Shown here piece by piece: positions 8,715 through 17,290 of a DNA stretch of 64,000 nt. The stretch comes from Enterobacterales bacterium (lineage in GTDB: Bacteria; Pseudomonadota; Gammaproteobacteria; Enterobacterales; Enterobacteriaceae): NCBI GenBank assembly GCA_003864575.1, contig BHES01000004.1, forward strand, positions 1 through 64,000. The letters are read 5' to 3'. The position numbers and the translations under genes were made by a program. Below the pieces are notes generated by a model. It had not been told where the DNA came from. It saw only the letters and a program-made list of their open reading frames with translations, and ran no database searches. Numbering within the stretch: the stretch's first letter is position 1; each line of letters opens with the position of its first letter.

Positions 8715-9611
8715 ATGAACATGGACGCACAACGTACCCGGCAGGGCATTATTTTTGCCTTCGTCGCCTACCTAATCTGGGGCATCGCTCCGGTTTATTT
8801 TAAGTTGATTAAGCAGGTTCCAGCGGAGGAAATCCTCACGCATCGGGTGATCTGGTCGTTCTTCTTTATGTTGCTTTTACTGTCGGTCAGTCGCAGTTGG
8901 GGGAACGTGCGTCTGGTGTTGAAAGTGCCGAAGAAAGTGGCGCTGCTGCTGTTGACGGCCGTGATCATCGGCGGAAACTGGCTGCTGTATATCTGGGCCA
9001 TCAATAACAATCACCTATTGGAAGCCAGTCTGGGTTATTTCATTAACCCGCTGGTTAACGTGCTATTAGGCATGATGTTTTTAGGTGAACGTTTTCGCCG
9101 GATGCAGTGGGTCGCCGTGGTGTTGGCGTTTATCGGTGTCAGCTATCAGGTCTGGGTGTACGGTTCAGTGCCGATGATTGCTCTGGGGCTGTCGCTTAGC
9201 TTTGCGCTGTATGGGTTATTGCGTAAACGCATTGGTGTCGAGGCCCAAACCGGCATGCTGATTGAAACGCTGTGGCTGTTACCGGTTGCGGCAATCTATC
9301 TGTTTCTCATCGCTGATACCGCCACCAGTCATCTGCCTGCAAATCCGTGGTCGCTGAACATGATGCTGATGTCAGCGGGGATTATCACCACCATTCCGCT
9401 GCTGTTCTTCACCGCTGCCGCCACGCGCCTGAAGCTGTCGACGCTGGGCTTCTTTCAGTATCTGGGACCGACACTGATGTTTATTCTGGCCGTCGCGGTT
9501 TACGGCGAGTCCGTTACGACATCCCAACTGGTGACTTTCGGCTTTATCTGGGCCGGTTTACTGTGCTTTGTCGCCGACGCACTTTACACCCAGCGCCGCC
9601 TACGACGTTGA
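8715..9611 (+). CDS. rarD: EamA-family permease RarD (chloramphenicol-sensitivity protein)
   Basis: This 298-residue inner membrane protein has ten predicted membrane helices formed by two EamA repeats. The N-terminus IIFAFVAYLIWGIAPVYFKLI and NWLLYIWAINNNHLLEASLGYFINPL are characteristic of RarD. The transported substrate is unknown. It starts at ATG 8715, with a second ATG two codons later. The last 12 bases overlap the 3' end of the convergent abrB gene. Confidence 0.92.
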   Translation: MNMDAQRTRQGIIFAFVAYLIWGIAPVYFKLIKQVPAEEILTHRVIWSFFFMLLLLSVSRSWGNVRLVLKVPKKVALLLLTAVIIGGNWLLYIWAINNNHLLEASLGYFINPLVNVLLGMMFLGERFRRMQWVAVVLAFIGVSYQVWVYGSVPMIALGLSLSFALYGLLRKRIGVEAQTGMLIETLWLLPVAAIYLFLIADTATSHLPANPWSLNMMLMSAGIITTIPLLFFTAAATRLKLSTLGFFQYLGPTLMFILAVAVYGESVTTSQLVTFGFIWAGLLCFVADALYTQRRLRR

Positions 9612-10667
9612 GGATGAAGGTCTGGCCCTGCGCGAAATAAATCTCGCCATGGCCGGACCGGTCACAATGATGGTCAGCAGACGCAGCGTCTGCATCGCCA
9701 TCACAAACCCCAGATTCACATCACTGCCTGCCGCGATGATCGCCACCGTATCCAGCCCGCCGGGGCTGGTGGCCAGGTAAGCCGTCAGCATGTCCACATG
9801 CAGCACTTTCATCAACACCCACGCCATTCCTGCGCAAACCAGCATCAGCCCAATAATGGAGGCCACCATCTGCGGCAGGGTTCTGAGCGCGAGTTTAAAA
9901 ATAGGCCGGGTGAATCGCAGCCCAACGCTCCAGCCGATTAATGTATAGGCCATCGCCAACAACCACTCCGGTACCTGCAACGTCATGGTGACGGTCGAAT
10001 GCAGCGCCGCCCCCACGACTGCAGGCAATAACAGCGCGCCGGAGGGAATACGTAACAGCGGCCCAAGCCAGACGCCAGCCAGCGCCAGCAGCAGCGTACC
10101 GGCGAAACGCCAGTCGAGCGGTGGGAACCAAGTCACAGCCGCTGCCGCCTGGGCGCTGTCGCCAAGGCTGATACGCGCGACAAACGCCGCTGCCGTTGCC
10201 ACGAACAGCACCCGCAAATACTGCATAAAGGCGACCAGACGCACGTCAGCCCCAAAATCACCAGCCATTGCCACCATGGCACTCGCCCCACCAGGAGAAG
10301 AACCCCATGCGCCCGTCGGCCCCGGCAAACTGCTAAATTTCACCAGCAACCAGCCCGACAAACCGCTCGCCAGCAGTGTGGCGATCAGGACCAGCAGCAC
10401 CATCGGCCAATCATTGAGCAGGGGCGGTAATATCGACGGCGAGAGGCTTTGGGCAATCATGCAACCCAAAATACCTTGGGATATTTTGAAGAAAACTGGC
10501 GGGATACGTACCGTAGCTCCGAGTAATCCCATCGCAACGCCGACAATCATCGGCCCCAGCAGCAGGGCAGCGGGTACGTGAAAAACCTGAAAAAGAAAAC
10601 CAAGGATAAGCGAGGCGATGACCAGCAATGACCACTGGCTCCAGGGAGCAATCCTTTCCATCAACAT
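9600..10667 (-). CDS. abrB: AbrB/YbgN family membrane protein (putative regulator/transporter)
   Basis: The 355-residue protein has about ten hydrophobic segments forming two repeats. Each repeat carries the family signature: GAWGSSPGGASAMVAMA in the first half and YLATSPGGLDTVAIIAA in the second. GPMIVGVAMG and LRVLFVATAAAF also match E. coli AbrB (YbgN). E. coli AbrB was described as a regulator of aidB, but the architecture is that of a membrane transporter; the biochemical role is unproven. In E. coli the gene is near 16 min, so its place between rarD and corA is different here. It converges on rarD with a 12-bp overlap. Confidence 0.85.
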   Translation of the reverse strand: MLMERIAPWSQWSLLVIASLILGFLFQVFHVPAALLLGPMIVGVAMGLLGATVRIPPVFFKISQGILGCMIAQSLSPSILPPLLNDWPMVLLVLIATLLASGLSGWLLVKFSSLPGPTGAWGSSPGGASAMVAMAGDFGADVRLVAFMQYLRVLFVATAAAFVARISLGDSAQAAAAVTWFPPLDWRFAGTLLLALAGVWLGPLLRIPSGALLLPAVVGAALHSTVTMTLQVPEWLLAMAYTLIGWSVGLRFTRPIFKLALRTLPQMVASIIGLMLVCAGMAWVLMKVLHVDMLTAYLATSPGGLDTVAIIAAGSDVNLGFVMAMQTLRLLTIIVTGPAMARFISRRARPSSSTS

Positions 10668-10789
10668 GATTTAATTCTGCATTGGCATAAGCGGAAGTAC
10701 ATTTCTAACACAGTTCGGACAGGGGAGGAATCTGGCAAGGGAAACAGAAGGGGAGAAACCTGCCAGCAGCGGGGCTGACAGGTGAAAGC

Positions 10790-11746
10790 TTAAAGCCAGT
10801 TCTTACGCTTGAAGTACAGGTAAGGCGCCAGACCGGCCAGGATCATCAGGCCAATCGCCGCCGGATAACCAAAAGTCAGCTCCAGTTCGGGCATAAACTT
10901 GAAGTTCATGCCGTAGCTTGATGCCACCAGCGTTGGCGGCAGGAACACCACGGAAACCACCGAGAAGATCTTGATGATACGGTTCTGCTCGATGTTGATG
11001 AAACCCATCGCCGCCTGCATCAGGAAGTTCACCTTTTGGAACAGCGACTCGTTATGCGGCAACAACGATTCGATATCGCGCAAAACTTCACGAGCCTGTT
11101 CAAGCTGGCTGCCCGGCAAACGGGCTTTACGTACCAGGAAGTTCAGCGCGCGTTGGGTATCCATCAGACACAAACGAACTTTCCAGCCCACATCTTCCAG
11201 CTCCGCCAGCGTGGACAACGCCGCATCATATTCATCACCCTGCTGACCTTCCATGATCACGCGGCTGAGTTTTTCCAGATCGCTGTAGATGTTTTCAATT
11301 TCGTCTGCCAGCTGTTCGATTTTGGTTTCAAACAAATCCAGCAGCAATTCATAGGCGTTACCGTCCACCAGCGTCTGGTTTCTGGCCCGCATACGATAGA
11401 GTCGAAATGCCGGTAATTCGCGCTCACGCAGCGTATACAGGCGACCTTCACGGATAGTAAATGCCACGGTGCTGTTGCCCGCGTGGTCTTCCGCATCTTC
11501 GTAATAGAAAAAGGAGTGAATGTGCAGGCCGTCTTCGTCTTCGAAGAAACGGGCCGACGCTTCGATATCATCCAGTTCCGGGCGGGTTGCCAGGCTCTGG
11601 CCTAACTCACATTGAACGCGCTCGCGTTCCTGTTCATCTGGCTCAATCAGATCGACCCACAACGACGTTTTCAGGTCGTCACAATCGGCCTCGTCCAGTT
11701 CCAAACGGGATAAGCGGCTGTTATCTAACTTAAAAGCACTCAGCAT
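10790..11746 (-). CDS. corA: Magnesium/cobalt channel CorA
   Basis: This 318-residue pentameric inner-membrane channel takes up Mg2+ and also passes Co2+ and Ni2+. The first 250 residues form the cytoplasmic funnel with long helices. Two C-terminal membrane helices follow, with the selectivity motif [11 protein letters not shown] at the end of the first and the basic tail YFKRKNWL. I chose ATG 11746 (MLSAFKLDN, matching E. coli) after GGGAGAA; the frame extends 16 codons upstream without family support. A leader of about 250 nt with hairpins and a candidate leader peptide precedes it. Confidence 0.96.
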   Translation of the reverse strand: MLSAFKLDNSRLSRLELDEADCDDLKTSLWVDLIEPDEQERERVQCELGQSLATRPELDDIEASARFFEDEDGLHIHSFFYYEDAEDHAGNSTVAFTIREGRLYTLRERELPAFRLYRMRARNQTLVDGNAYELLLDLFETKIEQLADEIENIYSDLEKLSRVIMEGQQGDEYDAALSTLAELEDVGWKVRLCLMDTQRALNFLVRKARLPGSQLEQAREVLRDIESLLPHNESLFQKVNFLMQAAMGFINIEQNRIIKIFSVVSVVFLPPTLVASSYGMNFKFMPELELTFGYPAAIGLMILAGLAPYLYFKRKNWL

Positions 11747-11857
11747 GTGCCCGTTCTCCCTAAGGTGACAGGTATGAACAACGCGTTGAAGCACAGGAAA
11801 ACACAGGGTGAGAAAGGCGTCACCAGCGTGTTTCAGACCAAATTCAGATCCGACTCA

Positions 11858-11880
11858 CAGCGACAGAACGGGGGTCGCTG
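11858..11880 (-). promoter_or_regulatory. Second hairpin in the corA leader
   Basis: CAGCGAC and GTCGCTG form a 7-bp perfect stem around a 9-nt loop, directly downstream of the larger leader hairpin on the minus strand. No U-run follows, so it is not a plain intrinsic terminator. It may take part in alternative folding of the leader. Confidence 0.5.
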
Positions 11881-11884
11881 ACAA

Positions 11885-11924
11885 CCACTAAGGCTATCAG
11901 CAAAGAGGATAGCCTTAGAAGTGG
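11885..11924 (-). promoter_or_regulatory. Main hairpin of the corA leader overlapping a candidate leader-peptide stop
   Basis: A 9-bp perfect stem (AAGGCTATC/GATAGCCTT) is extended by CCACT/AGTGG across a 3-nt bulge. The TAA of the candidate leader ORF begins in the bulge and ends in the stem, so a ribosome finishing that ORF would open the hairpin. The arrangement resembles translation-coupled control as described for Salmonella corA/CorL. Confidence 0.55.
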
Positions 11925-11971
11925 TGCCTGAAGAACAGGTTATCGAGCCAGTATCTACTGGGTGTGTCCAA
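11915..11971 (-). CDS. Candidate corA leader peptide (CorL-like), 18 residues
   Basis: A short frame begins TTG (11971), reads DTPSRYWLDNLFFRHHF and stops TAA at 11917-11915. A GAGG sequence lies about nine bases before the TTG. It sits in the untranslated leader between a good promoter and corA, with its stop inside the main leader hairpin. Salmonella corA is known to be controlled by translation of a leader peptide, CorL, through Rho. Homology to CorL is not established here and the TTG start is a guess. Confidence 0.4.
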   Translation of the reverse strand: MDTPSRYWLDNLFFRHHF

Positions 11972-12002
11972 GGCGAAGGTCCTCAAAAATATTAGTGCGC
12001 GC

Positions 12003-12032
12003 ATGTTACGCTGAGAAGAAAAACAGTGTCAA
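12003..12032 (-). promoter_or_regulatory. Probable sigma-70 promoter of corA
   Basis: TTGACA (12032-12027) and TAACAT (12008-12003) are separated by 18 bp on the minus strand. Transcription would start near 11996, leaving a leader of about 250 nt before corA. Confidence 0.65.
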
Positions 12033-12179
12033 CCTCGAACAAAAGTAATCCCGCAACATTTATGCATAATATTCAGGCTATCGCGATAACCTGCGCGGAC
12101 TTATATGCCGCAGGTTTTTTGGCTACACTCGACGACCATAATTTTGCTCTTTTCCGGCGCGTGCCGCACAGGAATTCCG

Positions 12180-12653
12180 ATGATTAAACAGATTAACCAA
12201 GACATGATGTGCGAACTGATCACCAAGGCGTCCAACTCACCCCGCCTGCGTCAGAACCTGAATATTCACCCCGCACCGGAAGATGACGTTCAGCGCCTGG
12301 CGATTGCCATGGAACCCGGTACTTACGTGCGTGTTCATCGCCATCCGCACACTTGGGAGATGCTCACCGCGCTGCGCGGCCGTTTTCTGGTGTTGATTTA
12401 TGACGCCGAAGGTAAAGTCACAGACCGCCTGTGGCTGGGCGCAGAAACGCGCCTGCTGGAAATTCCGGCCAACACCTGGCACAGCGTGCTGTCGCTGGAC
12501 GAAGGCGGCGTGATATTTGAAGTGAAACGCGGTGCCTATCAGCCAGTTCCCGAAGAGGATTACTTGCCGGGTTCAGCACCTGAAGGTGACGAGCGTGTCA
12601 AAGCCACGCTGGAGTGGTATGCGAAAGCGGATGTTGGGGATATTTTCCAGTAA
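12180..12653 (+). CDS. WbuC-family cupin-fold metalloprotein
   Basis: This 157-residue single cupin domain has the metal-binding motif VHRHPHTWEMLTALRGRFLVL in the centre and NTWHSVLSLDEGGVIFEVKRGAY as the second cupin motif. WbuC-type proteins occur in O-antigen clusters and as stand-alone genes; their reaction is not known. I chose ATG 12180 with AGGAA seven bases upstream over an upstream in-frame start at 12105. It lies alone on the plus strand between corA and uvrD and is not part of a polysaccharide cluster. Confidence 0.75.
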   Translation: MIKQINQDMMCELITKASNSPRLRQNLNIHPAPEDDVQRLAIAMEPGTYVRVHRHPHTWEMLTALRGRFLVLIYDAEGKVTDRLWLGAETRLLEIPANTWHSVLSLDEGGVIFEVKRGAYQPVPEEDYLPGSAPEGDERVKATLEWYAKADVGDIFQ

Positions 12654-12676
12654 AAAATAAAAAGGTTGAGCAGCGC

Positions 12677-12714
12677 TTTAACTCCTTCCCCTCGTAAGAG
12701 GGGAAGGAGTTAAA
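12677..12714. terminator. Long perfect hairpin between the cupin gene and uvrD
   Basis: A 17-bp perfect inverted repeat (TTTAACTCCTTCCCCTC with its complement) around a GTAA loop lies between two converging 3' ends. The stem ends in A/T pairs but has little T-run beyond. It is a likely bidirectional terminator or 3'-protecting structure. Confidence 0.7.
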
Positions 12715-12715
12715 A

Positions 12716-14878
12716 TCAAACGGCTTCTAATCTTGCATATGCCGCAACCAGCCATTTTATGCCTTCACCGGGGAACGCCACTTGCAGGCGGCTATGTTCG
12801 CCGCTGCCTTCCATGTTCACGATGGTGCCTTCGCCAAATTTCGGATGCACTACGCGCTGGCCGAGGGTGAAGCCGGTGTCGCTGGTATTCACCGGCGTGC
12901 CTATGCGTTTATGGCTGGCCGGTCGGGAAACGCTGGCGCGCAGGCGAACTTCCTCAACGCAGTTTTCCGGCAACTCACCGATAAAGCGTGAAGGCTTGTG
13001 GTAAACCTCTTTGCCATACAGACGGCGGGTTTCGGCGTAGGTCAGCGTCAACTTTTGCATCGCACGTGTCACACCCACGTAGGCCAGACGGCGTTCTTCT
13101 TCCAAACGCCCACCTTCATCCAGCGACATTTGGCTCGGGAACATGCCCTCCTCCACACCCACGATAAACACCTGCGGGAATTCCAGCCCTTTGGCCGAGT
13201 GGAGCGTCATCAGCTGGGTGGCATCCTGATTGGCATCCGCCTGCCCTTCACCCGCTTCCAGCGCGGCATGGGACAAGAAAGCCTGTAAAGGCATCAGATC
13301 CTGATCTTCATCCTGATAGCTGAACTGGCGCGTTGCCGTCACCAGTTCCTCAAGGTTTTCAATACGTGCCTGGCCTTTCTCGCCTTTTTCCTGCTCGTAC
13401 ATGATGAACAGCCCAGAGTCTTTGATCACCCGGTCAGTCTGCACGTGCAGCGGCATATCGGCGGTTTCATGCGCCAGAGCATCCACCAGTTCGCAAAAAC
13501 GTTGCAACGAGGCGGCTGCGCGCCCCGCCAGTACTTTATCCTGCAACAGCGCACGCGTGGCCTGCCACATGGTCATCTGCCGGTCACGGGCGGTCTGGCG
13601 CACTACGTCAAGGGTGCGATCGCCAATACCGCGCACCGGGGTGTTCACCACGCGCTCAAAAGCGGCATCGTCATTGCGGTTCGCCATCAGGCGCAGATAC
13701 GCCAGGGCATCTTTGATTTCCTGACGTTCGAAGAAGCGCTGGCCGCCGTAAATGCGGTACGGCATCGCCATCTGTAAGAGTGCCTCTTCCAGCACGCGTG
13801 ACTGGGCGTTGCTGCGGTACAAAATCGCGCAGTCTTTCAGCGCACCGCCGTTGTCCTGCCAGGCTTTGATCCGGTTGACCACAAAGCGCGATTCGTCGAG
13901 CTCATTGAACGCGCAATAGAGCGAAATTGGCTCGCCTTCCACGCCTTCGGTCCACAGGTTTTTCCCCATTCGGCCGCTGTTATTGGCGATCAGCGCATTG
14001 GCGGCGGTCAAAATGGTGCTGGTGGAGCGGTAGTTCTGCTCCAGACGGATAGTTTCTGCGTTCGGGAAATCTTTCAGGAAGCGCTGGATGTTTTCGACCT
14101 GCGCACCGCGCCAGCCATAAATTGACTGGTCATCATCGCCGACAATCATCACGTTGTTATTGTTACCCGCCAGCAGACGGATCCACGCGTACTGAATGCT
14201 GTTGGTATCCTGGAACTCGTCCACCATCAGGTTGGTAAAGCGTTCGCGGTAATGCTGCAAAATATGCGGCTTGTTCAGCCACAGTTCATGGGCGCGCAGC
14301 AGCAGCTCGGCGAAATCCACCAGCCCGGCGCGGTCGCAGGCTTCCTGATAGGCCTGATAGATGCGCAGCCAGGTGGCTTCCACCGGGTTGTTATAAGTTT
14401 CAACGTGCTGCGGACGTAAACCTTCATCTTTTTTGCCGTTGATGTACCACATCGCCTGACGCGGTGGCCACTGTTTGTCGTCGATATTCAGCGCTTTAAC
14501 AATACGTTTGAGCAGCCGCAGTTGGTCGTCGCTGTCGAGGATTTGAAAGTCTTGCGGCAAGTTGGCGTCAAGGTGATGGGCGCGCAGCAAGCGGTGGGCC
14601 AGACCGTGGAAAGTTCCGATCCACATGCCCCCCTGACTGGTGCCAATCAGTTGATCAATACGGTGGCGCATTTCCGCTGCCGCTTTGTTGGTAAACGTCA
14701 CGGCCATGATGGAGTACGGCGAGCAATTTTCTACCGACAAAAGCCAGGCGATACGGTGAACCAGGACGCGGGTTTTGCCACTGCCTGCTCCCGCCAACAC
14801 CAACAGATTGCTGCGCGGCGCGGCCACGGCTTCACGTTGTTTTTCATTCAGGCTGTCGAGCAGGTCAGAAACGTCCAT
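12716..14878 (-). CDS. uvrD: DNA helicase II UvrD
   Basis: The 720-residue protein is the same length as E. coli UvrD, a 3'-5' superfamily 1 helicase for nucleotide-excision and mismatch repair. GAGSGKT (Walker A) is at residues 30-36, FTNKAAAEM follows, then VDEFQDTN (Walker B), [19 protein letters not shown] and LMTLHSAKGLEF, ending in the Tudor-like C-terminal domain (GQRVVHPKFGEGTIVNMEG). I chose the start MDVSDLL at 14878; an ATG two codons earlier is possible. A LexA box and a leader terminator precede it, as expected for an SOS gene. Confidence 0.98.
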   Translation of the reverse strand: MDVSDLLDSLNEKQREAVAAPRSNLLVLAGAGSGKTRVLVHRIAWLLSVENCSPYSIMAVTFTNKAAAEMRHRIDQLIGTSQGGMWIGTFHGLAHRLLRAHHLDANLPQDFQILDSDDQLRLLKRIVKALNIDDKQWPPRQAMWYINGKKDEGLRPQHVETYNNPVEATWLRIYQAYQEACDRAGLVDFAELLLRAHELWLNKPHILQHYRERFTNLMVDEFQDTNSIQYAWIRLLAGNNNNVMIVGDDDQSIYGWRGAQVENIQRFLKDFPNAETIRLEQNYRSTSTILTAANALIANNSGRMGKNLWTEGVEGEPISLYCAFNELDESRFVVNRIKAWQDNGGALKDCAILYRSNAQSRVLEEALLQMAMPYRIYGGQRFFERQEIKDALAYLRLMANRNDDAAFERVVNTPVRGIGDRTLDVVRQTARDRQMTMWQATRALLQDKVLAGRAAASLQRFCELVDALAHETADMPLHVQTDRVIKDSGLFIMYEQEKGEKGQARIENLEELVTATRQFSYQDEDQDLMPLQAFLSHAALEAGEGQADANQDATQLMTLHSAKGLEFPQVFIVGVEEGMFPSQMSLDEGGRLEEERRLAYVGVTRAMQKLTLTYAETRRLYGKEVYHKPSRFIGELPENCVEEVRLRASVSRPASHKRIGTPVNTSDTGFTLGQRVVHPKFGEGTIVNMEGSGEHSRLQVAFPGEGIKWLVAAYARLEAV

Positions 14879-14895
14879 AGGCACCGTTGGTCAGG

Positions 14896-14926
14896 AAGAG
14901 AAAAGCCTCCTGGAGGACGCTTTTCT
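14896..14926 (-). terminator. Attenuator-like terminator in the uvrD leader
   Basis: On the minus strand AAAAGC and GCTTTT flank an inner TCC/GGA stem, followed by TTTTCTCTT. It lies between the LexA box and the uvrD start. E. coli uvrD is also reported to carry a terminator between promoter and gene. Confidence 0.6.
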
Positions 14927-14927
14927 A

Positions 14928-14943
14928 CTGTGAATTTATACAG
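14928..14943. promoter_or_regulatory. LexA (SOS) box of uvrD
   Basis: CTGTGAATTTATACAG has the invariant CTG-N10-CAG core, the fuller CTGT-N8-ACAG form and an AT-rich centre. It lies 50 bp upstream of the uvrD start and 12 bp past the right edge of yigB's neighbouring leader, between uvrD and yigB. uvrD is a known LexA-regulated gene. Confidence 0.9.
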
Positions 14944-14955
14944 AGAATACGGGGA

Positions 14956-15672
14956 TTATAGCAATGCTGTCAGCGATGCCAACTGCGAAATCTCAACGTG
15001 GGGTAACAGGCGGGTATCTTTGATGTGCATCAGATTGCCTTCACGCAGGTTTATCCAGCATGACTGTATGCCACACGCCACTGAACCGGCCACGTCGGTG
15101 GTAAGGTCATCGCCCACGTGCAGGATCTGCTCCAGCGGTAAATCCAGTTTCAGCGCCGCCTTTTTATACATATCGGCATAAGGCTTCGCCCGGCCATGAT
15201 CGCCTGCGCGTAAGGTGAACTGGAAATATTGGGCCAGTCCACAGGCATGGGGATCCGCATTGCCGTTGGTGATCGCCACCAGAGGCCAGCGTTCAGCCAG
15301 TGCGGCCAGCGCCTCGTGGTTCTCCTCAGGAACATAAATTTTGCTGCGCCAGTAGGCAAAGGTTTCCATCGCGGCTTTCGTGCCCTGCTTTGCATCGCCA
15401 TCGCTCAAACCCGCACGGGTCATTGCCAGTGATACGGCCTGTCGACGCCATTCCGTCACGTCGTGGTAAATCTCAGCATCCTGCGCCAGTAATTCTGCAC
15501 GCATAAGACGGATAGTCTCCGCTGCCATGTCCGCCAGAGCCGGATGAAATCCCTGAATAAACTTCAGCGTCTCGGCATCGGTACGGCGGATCACGTCATG
15601 ATTGTCATACAGCGTATCGTCTAAATCGAAGGTGATCGCTTCAATGCGTTTCAGCGGTCGATAGAACTTCAT
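14956..15672 (-). CDS. yigB: HAD-family phosphatase YigB (riboflavin pathway)
   Basis: The 238-residue haloacid dehalogenase-type phosphatase has the nucleophile motif FDLDDTLYD at about residues 14-22, ITNGN as motif II, and HVGDDLTTDVAGS as motif IV. E. coli YigB dephosphorylates 5-amino-6-(5-phospho-D-ribitylamino)uracil, a step of riboflavin synthesis, and also FMN. Its ATG shares one base with the xerC stop (TGATG), so it is translationally coupled in the dapF-xerC operon. Confidence 0.93.
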   Translation of the reverse strand: MKFYRPLKRIEAITFDLDDTLYDNHDVIRRTDAETLKFIQGFHPALADMAAETIRLMRAELLAQDAEIYHDVTEWRRQAVSLAMTRAGLSDGDAKQGTKAAMETFAYWRSKIYVPEENHEALAALAERWPLVAITNGNADPHACGLAQYFQFTLRAGDHGRAKPYADMYKKAALKLDLPLEQILHVGDDLTTDVAGSVACGIQSCWINLREGNLMHIKDTRLLPHVEISQLASLTALL

Positions 15673-16583
15673 CAGGATTTCCCTCGTTTGGCCCGTGGAT
15701 GCGCGGCATCGTACACCGACGCCAAATGTTGAAAGTCTAAGCTGGTGTAGATTTGCGTGGTAGAAAGGCTCGAGTGGCCTAACAGTTCCTGCACACCGCG
15801 AAGATCTCCGCTTGATTCAAGTACGTGGGTAGCGAAAGAGTGGCGCAGTTTATGCGGGTGAATATGGCTGTTCACGCCCTGCTTCACGCCCCATTCAGCA
15901 AAGCGCTTTTGTACGTTGCGGGCAGAAATACGCTTACCTTGGTTGGATAAAAACATGGCGTCATCTTCCGGGGAGTAATCCTGCCGGCGCTCCAGCCACT
16001 TTTCCAGCCAGACAACGGCGGTGCGTCCCAGCGGCAGCCTTCGCTCCTTGCTGCCTTTCCCCACCACCCACACTTCGCCAGAAAGCATATCCACGTGTTT
16101 GGTATCGATACCCACCAGTTCCGACAAACGCAAACCTGCACCGTACATCACTTCCAGCATGGCGCGATCACGCACGGCGAGTGGGTCGCTGGCATCGATA
16201 CTCAGGAGTTTATCGACTTCATCAACATCAAGATTTTTTGGGAGATGTTTTTTCATGCGCGGCGTGGCGATGCCTTTTGCCGGGTTCACGCTGAGCATCC
16301 CCTGACTCACCTGCCAGTCAAGGAAACTGCGCAAAGCGGACATCCGCAAAGCAAGACTGGTTTCGCCCTGCCCGGCGCGTTTACTTTTTGACAGTAACAT
16401 TCGCACTTTGGGGGCATCGAGCTGCTCCCAATGGGTAATACCGATGTCACCGGCCATGCCGATAATGACGTCGAGCTGGCGTTCGTAGCTGCCGGACGTC
16501 AGCGGGCTGAGCTGGCGCTCAACGCGCAGATAACGTAAAAATGCCTCGACCGCGGGATTCAGTGGCGAGTCAGTGTGGCTCAT
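15672..16583 (-). CDS. xerC: Site-specific tyrosine recombinase XerC
   Basis: The 303-residue protein has an N-terminal SAM-like core-binding domain (residues 5-90) and a C-terminal catalytic domain. Active-site residues are visible: Arg152 (GAGLRLSE), Lys176 (GKGSKERR), His244/Arg247 ([10 protein letters not shown]), His270 (LLGHSS) and nucleophile Tyr279 (QIYT). With XerD it resolves chromosome dimers at dif. The gene overlaps both neighbours by a few bases in the dapF-DUF484-xerC-yigB operon, as in E. coli. Confidence 0.97.
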   Translation of the reverse strand: MSHTDSPLNPAVEAFLRYLRVERQLSPLTSGSYERQLDVIIGMAGDIGITHWEQLDAPKVRMLLSKSKRAGQGETSLALRMSALRSFLDWQVSQGMLSVNPAKGIATPRMKKHLPKNLDVDEVDKLLSIDASDPLAVRDRAMLEVMYGAGLRLSELVGIDTKHVDMLSGEVWVVGKGSKERRLPLGRTAVVWLEKWLERRQDYSPEDDAMFLSNQGKRISARNVQKRFAEWGVKQGVNSHIHPHKLRHSFATHVLESSGDLRGVQELLGHSSLSTTQIYTSLDFQHLASVYDAAHPRAKRGKS

Positions 16584-17290
16584 GCCCGTTCAATCCAACG
16601 TTCCAGTAAACCAGGCAGCATTTTCGCCAGTTGGTTGAGCATCACGGTGCCCATCCCCGGCAAATAATGTTGTGCATCGCGGCTGCTGAAAATCAGCATG
16701 CCCAGCTCGCCGTTTTCGCCCATCAAAGAGAGCGCGACGGAACCCACGGCCTTTGCCTGCGGCAATACCAGCAACAGCTCAGGGCCATTAAGGCTACCGA
16801 GGAAGTGGTGGGTGTCGCCAAGTCGTTGAATGCGCAGCGACTCAAACGCGCTGCGGCTCAACCCCAGATGGGTGAAGTCCGACGGTGCGCCAATACGCCA
16901 GCTTTCGCTGAACAGGCGGACGTTTGCACCGGCCAGCCCAAGACCGCGCGCCCAGCGTTGCAGGCGGTTAAGCATATCCTGCAGGCTGCTGGCGGCGGCC
17001 AGCGTGGCTTGTAATTCAATTAAGCGTCCGAACAGAGCTTCGTTAACGGAAGCCTGCTCCATCAGCAGAGTGATCTCTTCTTCCAGTTGAGCAATCTGGT
17101 GACGCTGGCGGCCTAACTGCCACTCCACCAACGAAATGCTGCCTTTCACCGGATGCGGCACATGCATTTGTTCAACGCTACGCGCATTGCGAATAAAGAA
17201 ATCCGGGTTTTGCAGCAGATATTGCATCACGCTGTCATCGTCAAGCGCGATAGCAACGGCGGCGTCTAACTGGTCGTCAAGATTGTTCAT
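16580..17290 (-). CDS. yigA: DUF484 (GAF-like) protein YigA
   Basis: This 236-residue cytoplasmic protein begins with a short helical N-terminus ([15 protein letters not shown]) and a coiled-coil region ([27 protein letters not shown]). A GAF-like beta/alpha domain follows, containing [23 protein letters not shown]. The family has no proven function. It overlaps dapF and xerC by ATGA junctions, which implies coupled translation. Confidence 0.9.
   Translation of the reverse strand: MNNLDDQLDAAVAIALDDDSVMQYLLQNPDFFIRNARSVEQMHVPHPVKGSISLVEWQLGRQRHQIAQLEEEITLLMEQASVNEALFGRLIELQATLAAASSLQDMLNRLQRWARGLGLAGANVRLFSESWRIGAPSDFTHLGLSRSAFESLRIQRLGDTHHFLGSLNGPELLLVLPQAKAVGSVALSLMGENGELGMLIFSSRDAQHYLPGMGTVMLNQLAKMLPGLLERWIERA

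Noticed and set aside
9985-10581. 198-codon plus-strand frame opposite abrB
   Set aside because: It is antisense to a gene with full family support, and its composition (Ala/Ser/Pro/Arg-rich) is typical of a shadow frame.
12105-12179. Upstream start of the cupin gene
   Set aside because: The extra 25 residues are hydrophobic and Cys-containing without family support; ATG 12180 has a clear AGGAA.
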